From: Crocinitomicaceae bacterium
Lineage (GTDB): Bacteria > Bacteroidota > Bacteroidia > Flavobacteriales_D > Crocinitomicaceae
Length of the DNA stretch: 64,000 nucleotides
Assembly (NCBI GenBank): GCA_022447585.1
Contig: JAKVAR010000006.1
Location: 558,001-622,000, forward strand
Direction: 5' to 3'
Positions 1-7,747 of this stretch are shown piece by piece (within the stretch, counting starts at the first letter, position 1; each line of letters starts with the position of its first letter). The notes under the pieces are model-generated. The model worked only from the letters and a program-made list of their open reading frames with translations. It did no database searches and had not been told where the DNA came from. A program made the position numbers and the translations under genes.

Positions 1-1108
1 TTTGTCTTTCTGCATTGTGAAGCTTTATGTCTTGCATACCATTTATGAGCTCCATAACTTTACTCTGTTCCTCACTCATTTGCGAAAAACGTTTGTAATC
101 CAAGTCTTTTCTTTTTTTTAGAAATAGAACAACATAGAAGAAATATAAAAGACTACCGATTAAAAATATTCCAAATATACTTTGATCATACCAAGCAAGG
201 ACGCCCCCGAAAACTATAAGGTTAAAAAAAGAAAACAATACAGTTAATGATTGTGTGGTTAGTAAGGTTTCAATTCTGCGATGATCTTGGATTCTTTGCA
301 TTATATCTCCTGTCATTTTACTGTCGAAGTATGCTATCGGTAGATTCATTAGTTTGATAAAAAAATCTGAGACGAGAGATATGTTTATACGAGTACTAAG
401 ATGAAGTAAAATCCAACCTCGTATTAATTCAATTGAGGTTTTACCTATGAATAATAATAACTGAGCAATTAGTATAAGGTAGATAAAGCTAATATCTTGA
501 TTTTGAACACCAATATCAACAATGCTTTGAGTCAAGAAAGGAAAAATTAACTGAAGAACACTTCCAGCAAGAAGTCCAAGGATTAATTGTATAATGTACT
601 TTTTATAAGGGAATAGATATTGATATAGAAATGCGAATCCTTTTTTTTGAGTTGAGTCATCCTCATCAGATGTGTTTAACGATGGTGTTGGCTCAAGTAA
701 TAGTGCGATTCCGGCTTCGGTGTTTACATCTGAGTTTGCACCAATCCAATGATTCAGAAATTCTTGCTTCGTATACTTTACTTGCCCATGTGAGGGATCT
801 GCTGTATATATGATGTCATTTTTTATTTTATAGACAACAATAAAGTGACTTTGATCCCAATGAATGATACAAGGCAATGGAGCTTCATTCACCAGTTTTA
901 ATAAACTTATTTTGACTCCCAAAGTTCTAAACCCAATTCTCTCTGCAGATTTTGATATGTTTTGTAAACTACTGCCTTCCCTGGTCGTTTCCGAAAGGAC
1001 ACGAAGTTTTTCCAAAGAAATGTTTCTACCATAATGTTTCGCTATCATTCGAAGACAAGTTGGCCCACAGTCCATTTGGTTTAATTGCTTGTAAATTTGA
1101 AATCTCAT
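1..1108 (-). CDS. Peptidase-containing ABC transporter (C39 peptidase plus membrane domain), 3' part outside window
   Basis: Partial: the gene starts at 1108 and runs off the left edge, so the nucleotide-binding domain is not visible. The first ~130 residues are a C39 leader peptidase with Cys14 in a DCGPTC motif, His88 (in SHFIVV) and Asp104 (in TADPS) as the likely catalytic triad. From about residue 155 come hydrophobic segments typical of a type I ABC exporter membrane domain (KYIIQLILGLLAG and following). Family knowledge: such PCAT/bacteriocin exporters cut the leader after Gly-Gly and export the core peptide. The precursor at 4285-4494 carries a matching GG leader. The start ATG overlaps the stop of the SPASM gene by one base (TAATG), which implies translational coupling and shared function. 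Confidence 0.9.
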   Translation of the reverse strand, partial: MRFQIYKQLNQMDCGPTCLRMIAKHYGRNISLEKLRVLSETTREGSSLQNISKSAERIGFRTLGVKISLLKLVNEAPLPCIIHWDQSHFIVVYKIKNDIIYTADPSHGQVKYTKQEFLNHWIGANSDVNTEAGIALLLEPTPSLNTSDEDDSTQKKGFAFLYQYLFPYKKYIIQLILGLLAGSVLQLIFPFLTQSIVDIGVQNQDISFIYLILIAQLLLFIGKTSIELIRGWILLHLSTRINISLVSDFFIKLMNLPIAYFDSKMTGDIMQRIQDHRRIETLLTTQSLTVLFSFFNLIVFGGVLAWYDQSIFGIFLIGSLLYFFYVVLFLKKRKDLDYKRFSQMSEEQSKVMELINGMQDIKLHNAERQ

Positions 1109-2091
1109 TATTTCAATATTGGTTCTTTATAACCTTTTTGCCCTTTCCATAGGTTTGTGTATGGGTTGTAGTTACAGGTTAATGGGCGGCCTTTTTTGTG
1201 TTTAACTTGAACTCGACAATCATTGCATATATATCTAAATTCACATCCATTGCAAATTTCGATATCATCCTTTTTTATATTCCAATATTCTGTTTCTAAT
1301 TGAACATTATTAATCAATTCAAGTGATTCGATATGTCCAATGGATGTCGAAATTGAAGGACAGTTTTTAATGTTTCCTTGAATATCAACACCAATCTTCT
1401 TGTACAAACATGAATTAAAGTTCATGCTTTTTAGAATGTGTTTTTTTGTATGAGAAAAATAATTTGGGTGAATATTTCCGCAGTTGTTTGAAGAGTGAAT
1501 CTTTTCTTTAATGAAAATTCTTTTTTTGTTTGGTAGATCAATTTCAAACTTCAATTCGTTGGCAGAATGGAATACGATGTTGTTTATTTTTGGGTTCTCC
1601 ATGACAAAACTTTCAAATGAATGAACCAGTTCCTCAGAGAAAGGAACCAGAAATTCTATGCTTTCTATATGTGAGCTTTCAATTAAGTTCAGTATAAGAT
1701 TAAGTTCTTCAATTTTTGGTTGATCAAAGTATCGCACTTGACAGAACTTTACAATTAAGGAGTCCATCCAATCAAAAGCTTTTTCTAAGCTATAATTTGA
1801 GTCTAGGTTCCTATCTATTATAGCCGATTCAATTATGGAGGGTGTTTGAAATTCAGTAGAAATTGAAGGAAACTGACTTCTCAATGATTTCGGGATTTGA
1901 ATAAGTATTTGTCTCGATATTAAGTATTCAAAATCTTCGCGAGAAATAGAGTCAACATCAAAATTTTCATTTTTTGAAATATGAAAATCCACATGATACC
2001 ACTCGTCATTCTGAAAATCAATAAGCAAGTGTTTATTGTACCCTTTAACGGAAAAGCAATTTGAGGCTAGAACTGTTACTTGATTTGTCAT
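1108..2091 (-). CDS. gwsS: SPASM-domain peptide maturase of a grasp-with-spasm system
   Basis: 327 residues. The C-terminal third has the SPASM auxiliary-cluster cysteines: Cys228 and Cys244, then Cys280-x2-Cys283-x5-Cys289-x2-Cys292 and a distal Cys306. A NSCLYKKIGVDIQGNIKNCP segment resembles the SPASM part of radical-SAM peptide maturases. The N-terminal part starts with a NCFSVKGYNK segment that I recognise from grasp-with-spasm maturases. No CxxxCxxC motif for a SAM-binding 4Fe-4S cluster is present anywhere in the protein. It lies between the ATP-grasp gene and the exporter, so it probably acts on the same precursor. What it does chemically is unknown; it may be a scaffold or leader-binding partner. 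The gene name rests on family recognition and gene order. Confidence 0.82.
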   Translation of the reverse strand: MTNQVTVLASNCFSVKGYNKHLLIDFQNDEWYHVDFHISKNENFDVDSISREDFEYLISRQILIQIPKSLRSQFPSISTEFQTPSIIESAIIDRNLDSNYSLEKAFDWMDSLIVKFCQVRYFDQPKIEELNLILNLIESSHIESIEFLVPFSEELVHSFESFVMENPKINNIVFHSANELKFEIDLPNKKRIFIKEKIHSSNNCGNIHPNYFSHTKKHILKSMNFNSCLYKKIGVDIQGNIKNCPSISTSIGHIESLELINNVQLETEYWNIKKDDIEICNGCEFRYICNDCRVQVKHKKGRPLTCNYNPYTNLWKGQKGYKEPILK

Positions 2092-2100
2092 TGGTTTTAA

Positions 2101-2325
2101 TTAGAATTCTTGACTATATATCGAACTTATTGGCGAGTATGGCGTTTTTTTTGATTGACCTTTATAGTGCAAATGTTTTAAATGAATATTTTTTGATGAA
2201 AATATCGTGCTTTTACTTTGACTCTTAATGTCCTTCCCTTTAATAAATAGCACATCTAAAGGAATAGACTCTTGATTGAATTGGGTATTATTAACTATGG
2301 AATGTTCGATGTTTTTTTTGTTCAT
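2101..2325 (-). CDS. Small unknown protein in the RiPP cluster
   Basis: 74 residues filling the gap between the ATP-grasp gene and the SPASM gene. Its start overlaps the ATP-grasp 3' end by 35 bases and its stop lies 9 bases before the SPASM start. It is basic, rich in Ser and Lys, and has no signal peptide, membrane segment, cysteine or Gly-Gly leader cleavage site. I do not recognise a family. The tight fit in the operon and the A-rich region before the ATG (TAAAAATGAAC) favour a real gene. It could be an accessory or leader-binding factor, or a second substrate of an unusual kind; none of these can be decided from the sequence. Confidence 0.5.
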   Translation of the reverse strand: MNKKNIEHSIVNNTQFNQESIPLDVLFIKGKDIKSQSKSTIFSSKNIHLKHLHYKGQSKKTPYSPISSIYSQEF

Positions 2326-3352
2326 TTTTATTTATTAGTGAGTTAGCAATTTCGAGTTCTAAGTTATAATTACTGCATTGTGAATTGTAACCGAATTGAC
2401 CAGCTGGATTCACTTCCAGAAAAAAATATTGACCATCGGTTGAATACATAAAATCAATTGATCCTGATCTCAATTCAAGTTTTTCCATTAAAGTTTTAAG
2501 ACTGTTTTCTACATGTTTAGGAAGTTTAAAGGCTACAACACGCATAGGGTTACTCCAGTCATATTTGCGATAATCAACTTTCGTTTTAGAATTGTTTTGA
2601 GATAAAAGTGCCCAAGAATAGGACCTTCCGTCGAGATAGAAAGTGCGAACCTCAAATTTTTTGTCGATTCTCTTTTGAATCATGGAAAGATTAAATGAAT
2701 CTGGAATTAACTTTAAATCTTCATCCAAAATTTCTGACGTAAATTGCTGATAGGACTTTTTCGCTTTTAGATCATTAAAAGCTAATCCAAGACCTAAAGA
2801 CTTTACAATAATACTCTTATGGTTACGTTTAAACTTTATTAAATCTTTTTTTAGTGTAGTAACAATTGTTTCCGGGATTGTTAAGCCTATTTCCGCAGCA
2901 TGTTTCAGAACTTCTAGTTTGTTAATAAATCCTCCTGAATCGAAGCCAATTATATTGACTTTGCTAAAACAATTTAGTATTAACCATCGAATAGTATTTT
3001 CATAAGCCATCAAATAATTTGCATATCGAGCATTAATATTACTAGCTTTTCCTGAGTTCGAATTTATTCCATAATGACCATCAATAGGAATGGAGGCTTG
3101 CCTTATATAGATTGATTGAATCGAACTTAATTGAAAAACGGTTTTTGTAGATACAATTTTAAATGTGATATCTGTTGAACTATCAATTGAACCGTTGACT
3201 ACTCGTAAAGAATCAAAAGAAGTGTCTAAAACTAAGGTTCTATAATTGTATTTTTTAGAATAAAAAAACAACCATTCAGAGACTTCTTTAATAGAGTAAT
3301 CGCCACCATCGGTAACAATTAAAATGATTTTTTCTTTTTGAATAATATTCAT
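2291..3352 (-). CDS. gwsG: ATP-grasp peptide maturase of a grasp-with-spasm (graspetide-type) system
   Basis: 353 residues. An N-terminal pre-ATP-grasp domain starts with KIILIVTDGGDYS. It is followed by NKLEVLKHAAEIGLTIPETI (144-163), typical of ATP-grasp ligases, then the central KKFEVRTFYLDG (231-242). The C-terminal GSIDFMY and FLEVNPAGQFG supply likely metal ligands (Asp300, Glu313, Asn315). Relatives of this ligase family activate Asp/Glu side chains with ATP and join them to Thr/Ser or Lys in a precursor, giving ester or amide cross-links. The FLEVNPAGQFG...CSNYNLE ending matches what I know of the grasp-with-spasm subfamily. The 5' end overlaps the upstream lipoprotein gene by 65 bases; this start is needed to include the first beta strand. 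The likely substrate is the peptide at 4285-4494. Confidence 0.85.
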   Translation of the reverse strand: MNIIQKEKIILIVTDGGDYSIKEVSEWLFFYSKKYNYRTLVLDTSFDSLRVVNGSIDSSTDITFKIVSTKTVFQLSSIQSIYIRQASIPIDGHYGINSNSGKASNINARYANYLMAYENTIRWLILNCFSKVNIIGFDSGGFINKLEVLKHAAEIGLTIPETIVTTLKKDLIKFKRNHKSIIVKSLGLGLAFNDLKAKKSYQQFTSEILDEDLKLIPDSFNLSMIQKRIDKKFEVRTFYLDGRSYSWALLSQNNSKTKVDYRKYDWSNPMRVVAFKLPKHVENSLKTLMEKLELRSGSIDFMYSTDGQYFFLEVNPAGQFGYNSQCSNYNLELEIANSLINKNEQKKHRTFHS

Positions 3353-4223
3353 AGTTGGATAACTTTAGTGGTTCCATGCCCTTTTTCTTGGGAAGATTTA
3401 CGTCCTTCTTAAAGTAGGGTGAAACTCCAATTCGAATTGATCGATTAAATATTTTTTTTGGACGTTGTCCTTGAATTAATTCACTCCATTGACCATAATA
3501 AACTTTATCTGAACCCAAATGAACCATAGAATAATCATAAGACGAAGCATAGTGCACAGGTGATAATCTGCCATCTTTTATTGCTTTTTTTAATGTTTTT
3601 TTATTGTTGTTTACCCAGTCTAATTGGTGAATAAGTAGTTCACCTACCTTTCTTGGGTTACAAGGAAGGTGCACCCCGCCAACAAAATTTATTGATTTAA
3701 TATATTCTAGGTTATTTGAGTCTTGAGTATGTATTTGTTTCCATAATTCTTTTGTTTGAATTGAGTCGAGGGAATTATAGAGTTTGTTCCTTAATTCAAT
3801 GTCTAGATTAAAGACAGAATCCAAAGAGATTCTTAATGGATGATTTATTCTAGAATTGTTTATTGAATCGACAAATATTGAATTTGCCTTCAGGATACTA
3901 TCCTTTAGTTCACTATTAATTCCTTGAAAAAAACCGCTCTTTGTCAAGGCAAAATTAGTTTTGGTTAAAGTATCAAGTGTTTTAATGGCTGTATTATAAT
4001 CTTTAACTTCCCAAAGACAAACGGCATAATAATATAGGTCATTTTCGAATGGTTTATGAACTTTATGAAAAGCATTTTGATAATGTTTTAACGCGGAGTT
4101 ATAATCACCATTAAAAAAGGAAAATTCTGCTTCGTTAATTCTATTATGGTATCGGATGTATCCATTAGTTTTACAAGAAAGTAGAATGGAGGTAAACAAT
4201 ATAATAATTATCGCGAATTTCAT
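3288..4223 (-). CDS. TPR-containing lipoprotein in the RiPP cluster
   Basis: 311 residues. The N-terminus (MKFAIIIILFTSILLSC) is a lipoprotein signal with Cys17 as the likely lipidated residue. Residues ~30-110 hold TPR-like helices (AEFSFFNGDYNSALKHYQNA, LYYYAVCLWEVKDYNTAIKTL). The remainder is unrecognised. The gene sits between the precursor terminator and the ATP-grasp gene on the same strand, so it belongs to the cluster by position. The last ~22 residues are encoded by bases that also encode the ATP-grasp N-terminus in another frame, so this tail may not be conserved. A role at the cell surface in handling or perceiving the peptide is only a guess. Confidence 0.75.
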   Translation of the reverse strand: MKFAIIIILFTSILLSCKTNGYIRYHNRINEAEFSFFNGDYNSALKHYQNAFHKVHKPFENDLYYYAVCLWEVKDYNTAIKTLDTLTKTNFALTKSGFFQGINSELKDSILKANSIFVDSINNSRINHPLRISLDSVFNLDIELRNKLYNSLDSIQTKELWKQIHTQDSNNLEYIKSINFVGGVHLPCNPRKVGELLIHQLDWVNNNKKTLKKAIKDGRLSPVHYASSYDYSMVHLGSDKVYYGQWSELIQGQRPKKIFNRSIRIGVSPYFKKDVNLPKKKGMEPLKLSNYEYYSKRKNHFNCYRWWRLLY

Positions 4224-4245
4224 ATGATTGGATTTTTATGCCACT

Positions 4246-4278
4246 AAAAAATGGATGCGAGGAAACTCCTCGCATCCA
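4246..4278 (-). terminator. Hairpin terminator directly behind the precursor gene
   Basis: A 12-bp perfect stem (TGGATGCGAGGA with its complement, 4252-4278) has a 3-base loop and is followed on the minus strand by TTTTTT. It begins 6 bases after the precursor stop codon. The downstream lipoprotein gene starts 23 bases past the T tract. A partly read-through terminator here would make more precursor than enzyme transcript. Confidence 0.85.
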
Positions 4279-4284
4279 ACTGGA

Positions 4285-4494
4285 TTAACCTTTGCAGTTA
4301 TCCCATCTGGCATCAGTACAAGTATAGTTTTGAGTTTCATCAGTCCATGGGTCAACTTCACCAGCCGCAGTTACTGCTTCCTCATCTGTTTGCTGACCTC
4401 CGCTACTTGTTGGTCGGTACGAGATACCTCCCTTGATAGTGCTTGCATTTTCTAACTCTTTTCCTTCAAATCCTTGAAAAACATTCTTTTTCAT
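4285..4494 (-). CDS. RiPP precursor peptide with GG-type leader
   Basis: 69 residues. The leader MKKNVFQGFEGKELENAS...KGG (1-23) has the ELxxxxxIKGG pattern typical of Bacteroidota GG-leader natural-product precursors, which suits cleavage by the C39 peptidase of the exporter at 1-1108. The 46-residue core is rich in Thr, Ser, Asp and Glu and ends DPWTDETQNYTCTDARWDNC plus KG. It offers ester donors and acceptors for the ATP-grasp ligase, two Trp (50, 64) and two Cys (59, 67). It is followed at once by a hairpin terminator. Which residues are cross-linked cannot be read from the sequence. The start at 4494 is the only ATG that keeps the leader in frame. Confidence 0.85.
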   Translation of the reverse strand: MKKNVFQGFEGKELENASTIKGGISYRPTSSGGQQTDEEAVTAAGEVDPWTDETQNYTCTDARWDNCKG

Positions 4495-4917
4495 AACATT
4501 TTGTTTTAAATATACCTACTCTGAATGTTGGTTTTCGGCACCCCCAAACACCAAGAAATTAATAAGTATCTTTGTAAAGCACTTGGTGTACTACAATTAC
4601 ACAAGATGCACAAGCGATCGGTTCTGTCCAATCAGACCGTTTGCGTCTAAAAGAGGGGGGGTATGGCAGTACCTCCCTTCTAATTTTTATCTATAATCCA
4701 AAAATTATTGGACATAAGAATTTGCGATAAATTGCGAGCTGTAGTTTAGATGAATAGTCTGTTTAGGTGTGAGCTAAACCCTTTAGTACCTCAATAATAG
4801 GAATAAAAATTATTTGGAACAATACTTTTTTCAAAAAAATAGAAAAAACAGTATTTGTTGCAACTATGATATATTGAGATTCATTTATTGCAACAAAAAT
4901 TGCAACAATAAAATGAG
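4495..4917. other. Non-coding stretch between RiPP precursor and tRNA-Leu
   Basis: No convincing gene on either strand. The stretch should contain the promoter of the RiPP operon, but I see no clear TAnnTTTG on the minus strand. On the plus strand a TATCTTTG (4567-4574) precedes two hairpins: 4619-4639 (CGGTTCTG/CAGACCG) and 4655-4678 (G-rich arm, loop TGGCAG), the second followed by a T-rich run. Around 4855-4910 the motif TTGTTGCAA/TTGCAACAA occurs three times in inverted and direct arrangement. Confidence 0.5.
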
Positions 4918-4953
4918 AAAAGCCTGTTAATCAAAAGATTAACAGGCTTTTTT
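4918..4953 (-). terminator. Terminator of tRNA-Leu
   Basis: Stem AGCCTGTTAATC (4921-4932) pairs with GATTAACAGGCT (4937-4948) around an AAAA loop and is extended by A/T pairs. It begins 2 bases past the tRNA 3' end on the minus strand and is followed by CTTTTCTCATTTT. The plus strand also ends in a T run, so it may act in both directions. Confidence 0.8.
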
Positions 4954-4954
4954 G

Positions 4955-5036
4955 TACTCGAGGCGGGAATCGAACCCGCACTCCCGAAAGAACTGGATTT
5001 TGAATCCAGCGCGTCTACCAGTTCCGCCACTCGAGC
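4955..5036 (-). tRNA. tRNA-Leu (anticodon CAA)
   Basis: 82 bases. The acceptor arm GCTCGAG pairs with CTCGAGT (one G-U), with discriminator A. The anticodon stem CTGGA/TCCAG holds loop TTCAAAA, giving anticodon CAA, which reads UUG. The variable arm is long, as expected for Leu (TTCTTTCGGGAG region), and the T arm contains GGTTCGATTCC. No CCA is encoded. Its own promoter lies at 5074-5102. Confidence 0.95.
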
Positions 5037-5073
5037 ATTATTATCAATAACACGGTAGTAATCATTGCGGGTG

Positions 5074-5102
5074 CAAAGTTAGCCAATTTCTTGAATTCGC
5101 AA
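5074..5102 (-). promoter_or_regulatory. Promoter of tRNA-Leu
   Basis: On the minus strand TTG, 18 bases, then TAACTTTG. This fits the Bacteroidota housekeeping consensus TTG-N17-23-TAnnTTTG, with the expected start of transcription about 30 bases before the mature tRNA. Confidence 0.75.
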
Positions 5103-5168
5103 AGTAGTTTGGAAATATTTCCAGAAGTAAGATTACAAATCAATGTTTTTGTCTAAAATTGTGATGTT

Positions 5169-6404
5169 ATGAGTAAGATTCTGATTAAAAACATCAAAGG
5201 GCTTGTGCAATACGGTGAAGATTTACCGAAAGTGCGCAAGGGAGCAGAAATGAAAGAACTTCCAATATTGGAAAATGCTTTTTTAGCATTGGAAAATGGA
5301 GTTGTTGTAGCCTATGGCGCAATGGAAGATTGGGGAGGAATTACGGACTGGAGAGATCTGGAAGTGATTGATGCTGAGGGAAAGTACGTTATGCCTGCTT
5401 TTTGTGATTCACATACACATACGGTTTTTGCTAAGTCGAGAGAAGAAGAGTTTGTAGATAGAATCAATGGCTTGAGCTATGAAGAAATTGCAATTCGAGG
5501 AGGTGGAATTTTAAATTCTGCTCGTAAACTTCAATCGATGTCCGAAGATGAGTTATTCGATCACGCCATGGTTAGAATTGAACGATTAAAATCTTACGGA
5601 ACGGGTGCTTTAGAGATTAAATCGGGTTATGGTCTTAGTGTAGATGCAGAATTGAAAATGCTTCGTGTTATTAAACGCTTGAAAGCAGAAAGTGGAATTG
5701 CGATAAAAGCAACGTTTCTAGGAGCTCATGCATTTCCACCGGAATTTAAAGAAAACCATCAAGGATATATTGATTTAATCATCAATGAGATGTTGCCTCA
5801 GATCGAGAAAGAGGGATTGGCAGATTATATCGATGCTTTTTGTGAACGAAACTATTTCTCTGTTGAAGAAATGGATCAAATACTTCAAGCTGGAATTAAG
5901 CATGGACTGAGACCAAAAGTACATGTGAATCAATTCTCTACGATTGGTGGTGTTCGTAAAGCAGTTGAATTAAACGCTTTGTCTGTGGATCATATGGAAG
6001 AGATTTCTGATGATGATATTGAGGCATTGAAAGGGGCAGAAACAATAGCGACGATTCTTCCGAGCTGTTCTCATTTCTTATCTATTCCTTTTGGAGATGC
6101 ACGTCGTTTAATGGAAAATGATGTACCAGTTGCTTTGGCAAGTGATTTTAACCCTGGTAGTACTCCAAGTGGTAATTTGGCGTTCGTATGGTCATTGGCT
6201 TGTGTGAAAATGAAGATGACTCCAGAAGAAGCTTTAAACGCGCTTACAATTAATGCAGCGTATGCGATGGATCTTTCTGAAACGCATGGCACAATTTCAC
6301 TTGGTAAGAAAACACCTATTGTTTTAACAAAACAGATACCAAGTTTGGCTTACATTCCGTATTCATTTGGTGATCAGCATATCGAAAGATTGATAGTAGG
6401 ATAG
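5169..6404 (+). CDS. hutI: Imidazolonepropionase
   Basis: 411 residues, the usual length. Imidazolonepropionase opens 4-imidazolone-5-propanoate to N-formimino-glutamate, the third step of histidine breakdown. Visible amidohydrolase features: metal-binding DSHTHTVF (His82, His84), the substrate-binding RGGGI loop, KSGYGL, FLGAHAFPPEF, VHVNQFSTIGG and ASDFNPGSTPSGN with the C-terminal catalytic Asp. No other hut gene is in the window, so the pathway genes are scattered. The start at 5169 follows GTGATGTT, and the N-terminal beta strand begins at once. Confidence 0.95.
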   Translation: MSKILIKNIKGLVQYGEDLPKVRKGAEMKELPILENAFLALENGVVVAYGAMEDWGGITDWRDLEVIDAEGKYVMPAFCDSHTHTVFAKSREEEFVDRINGLSYEEIAIRGGGILNSARKLQSMSEDELFDHAMVRIERLKSYGTGALEIKSGYGLSVDAELKMLRVIKRLKAESGIAIKATFLGAHAFPPEFKENHQGYIDLIINEMLPQIEKEGLADYIDAFCERNYFSVEEMDQILQAGIKHGLRPKVHVNQFSTIGGVRKAVELNALSVDHMEEISDDDIEALKGAETIATILPSCSHFLSIPFGDARRLMENDVPVALASDFNPGSTPSGNLAFVWSLACVKMKMTPEEALNALTINAAYAMDLSETHGTISLGKKTPIVLTKQIPSLAYIPYSFGDQHIERLIVG

Positions 6405-6431
6405 CACCTTATTTTTTCGTACCTTAAACAC

Positions 6432-7667
6432 ATGCTAATAAAACCACTGGTACTTTTAGCAAGTGGAATTCTGTCGCTTGCATCGTTGGCTCAAACAATT
6501 AATGAGTCTCATGAGCTATTATGGGAAATTAGTGGTAATGGGCTCGATTCTAAATCTTATTTGTTTGGGAGTTTACATTCTAATGATAGGCGTTTATTCA
6601 ATTTAACTGACTCCACTTATTTTGCTTTAAATGAAGCAGAACTTATCGTGTTAGAGACAGATGTTTTTTCTATGTTTAGCACGCTGGATACTCGAGTTTC
6701 ATCCATTGATTTGAATTATGATAGTGAAGGTAAGCCCTATGGTTCGAGTTCAGAGTCTTCGGAAACGATTTATGGAGATGAGGATGGAATGCCACAATTT
6801 TTAGATGCCTATTTCGAACAGTATTGTTTCAATGCTGATAAGCAATTCTTTCCCTTGGAGTCTGTTGAATTTCAACTGAGTGTATTCAGTGATATTAAAA
6901 CTCCGAGCTTGGAGAATTTCAGTTTTCGTCATTTTTTAACTTCCAAAAATGATATGGTTGATCTTTATTTAGAGGGTGATATTTATCGCTTGGATGAAAT
7001 GTTAAAAGGCAGTTTGTCAATGTATGCTGGTGGATATCAAGAGTTAATTATTGATCGTAATTTAGGAATGGCACAGAAGCTAGATTCTTTGATGCAAAAT
7101 TCAGATTCGAAAGTTTTTTGTGCCGTTGGAGCAGGTCATTTAGCCGGACCTCAAGGGTTGATTAATTTGCTGCGAGGACAAGGGTACTCTGTTCGAAAAG
7201 TAGTGGCTTCTTTCAGTGAGAATAAGACTAAGTTTGAGCAAGAATTCAAGTCGGTTAAATCATACAATTATAGAAATGATGAGCTCCAATTGAATGTCAT
7301 TTTTCCAGGTAAGCCTCAAGTGGTAACGGACGATTGGAACGATGCAGATTTGAACCTCATTTATCGGGATCTTGGCCAAGGGAATACGTATGAAGTTGAA
7401 GTGTATTACATGGAAGAAAATCATGATTTAAAGTCTTTGGCGCAAACCTACATTGCGAGTCCTGAGGAAAGTCCAATGCGTATTGTTAAATTTGACGATG
7501 GAAGTGAAGCTTACGAGGGAATCGGTGATGCTTATTCTGAAGGGATTTATTGGGTGAGAATAATGAAGTCAGAAAATTATTTTGTTATTCTGAAATGTAC
7601 TGGAGGCAATAAATTCATCAATTCTAATCGTTCTCAAAGCTTCTTCAATAAAGTCTGGATTGACTGA
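6432..7667 (+). CDS. TraB/GumN family protein, secreted
   Basis: 411 residues. A signal peptide (to about residue 20, ending SLASLAQ) is followed by a TraB/GumN domain: LLWEISGNGLDSKSYLFGSL, a HSND segment, and near residue 235 AVGAGHLAGPQG. These GxxH motifs are the hallmark of the family, which resembles Tiki-type metalloproteases. The C-terminal ~130 residues are a separate region I do not recognise. It lies 27 bases after hutI and may share its transcript. The substrate is unknown; peptidase activity is an inference from the fold. Confidence 0.8.
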   Translation: MLIKPLVLLASGILSLASLAQTINESHELLWEISGNGLDSKSYLFGSLHSNDRRLFNLTDSTYFALNEAELIVLETDVFSMFSTLDTRVSSIDLNYDSEGKPYGSSSESSETIYGDEDGMPQFLDAYFEQYCFNADKQFFPLESVEFQLSVFSDIKTPSLENFSFRHFLTSKNDMVDLYLEGDIYRLDEMLKGSLSMYAGGYQELIIDRNLGMAQKLDSLMQNSDSKVFCAVGAGHLAGPQGLINLLRGQGYSVRKVVASFSENKTKFEQEFKSVKSYNYRNDELQLNVIFPGKPQVVTDDWNDADLNLIYRDLGQGNTYEVEVYYMEENHDLKSLAQTYIASPEESPMRIVKFDDGSEAYEGIGDAYSEGIYWVRIMKSENYFVILKCTGGNKFINSNRSQSFFNKVWID

Positions 7668-7724
7668 AAATCAGCGTTTAATCGCAAAATTCAATAATTT
7701 AAAGCGAATTACATCTTGTTTTGG

Positions 7725-7732
7725 TATCTTTG
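7725..7732 (+). promoter_or_regulatory. Promoter -7 element TATCTTTG
   Basis: TATCTTTG matches TAnnTTTG and ends 15 bases before the ATG at 7748. It overlaps the earlier in-frame TTG codon at 7721, which argues that translation starts at 7748. The -33 TTG is not clear. Confidence 0.5.
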
Positions 7733-7747
7733 AGAAAATCTCAAGTT

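Noticed and set aside
4228..4455. Plus-strand open frames over the precursor gene
   Set aside because: They are antisense to the precursor and terminator, with no recognisable protein features.
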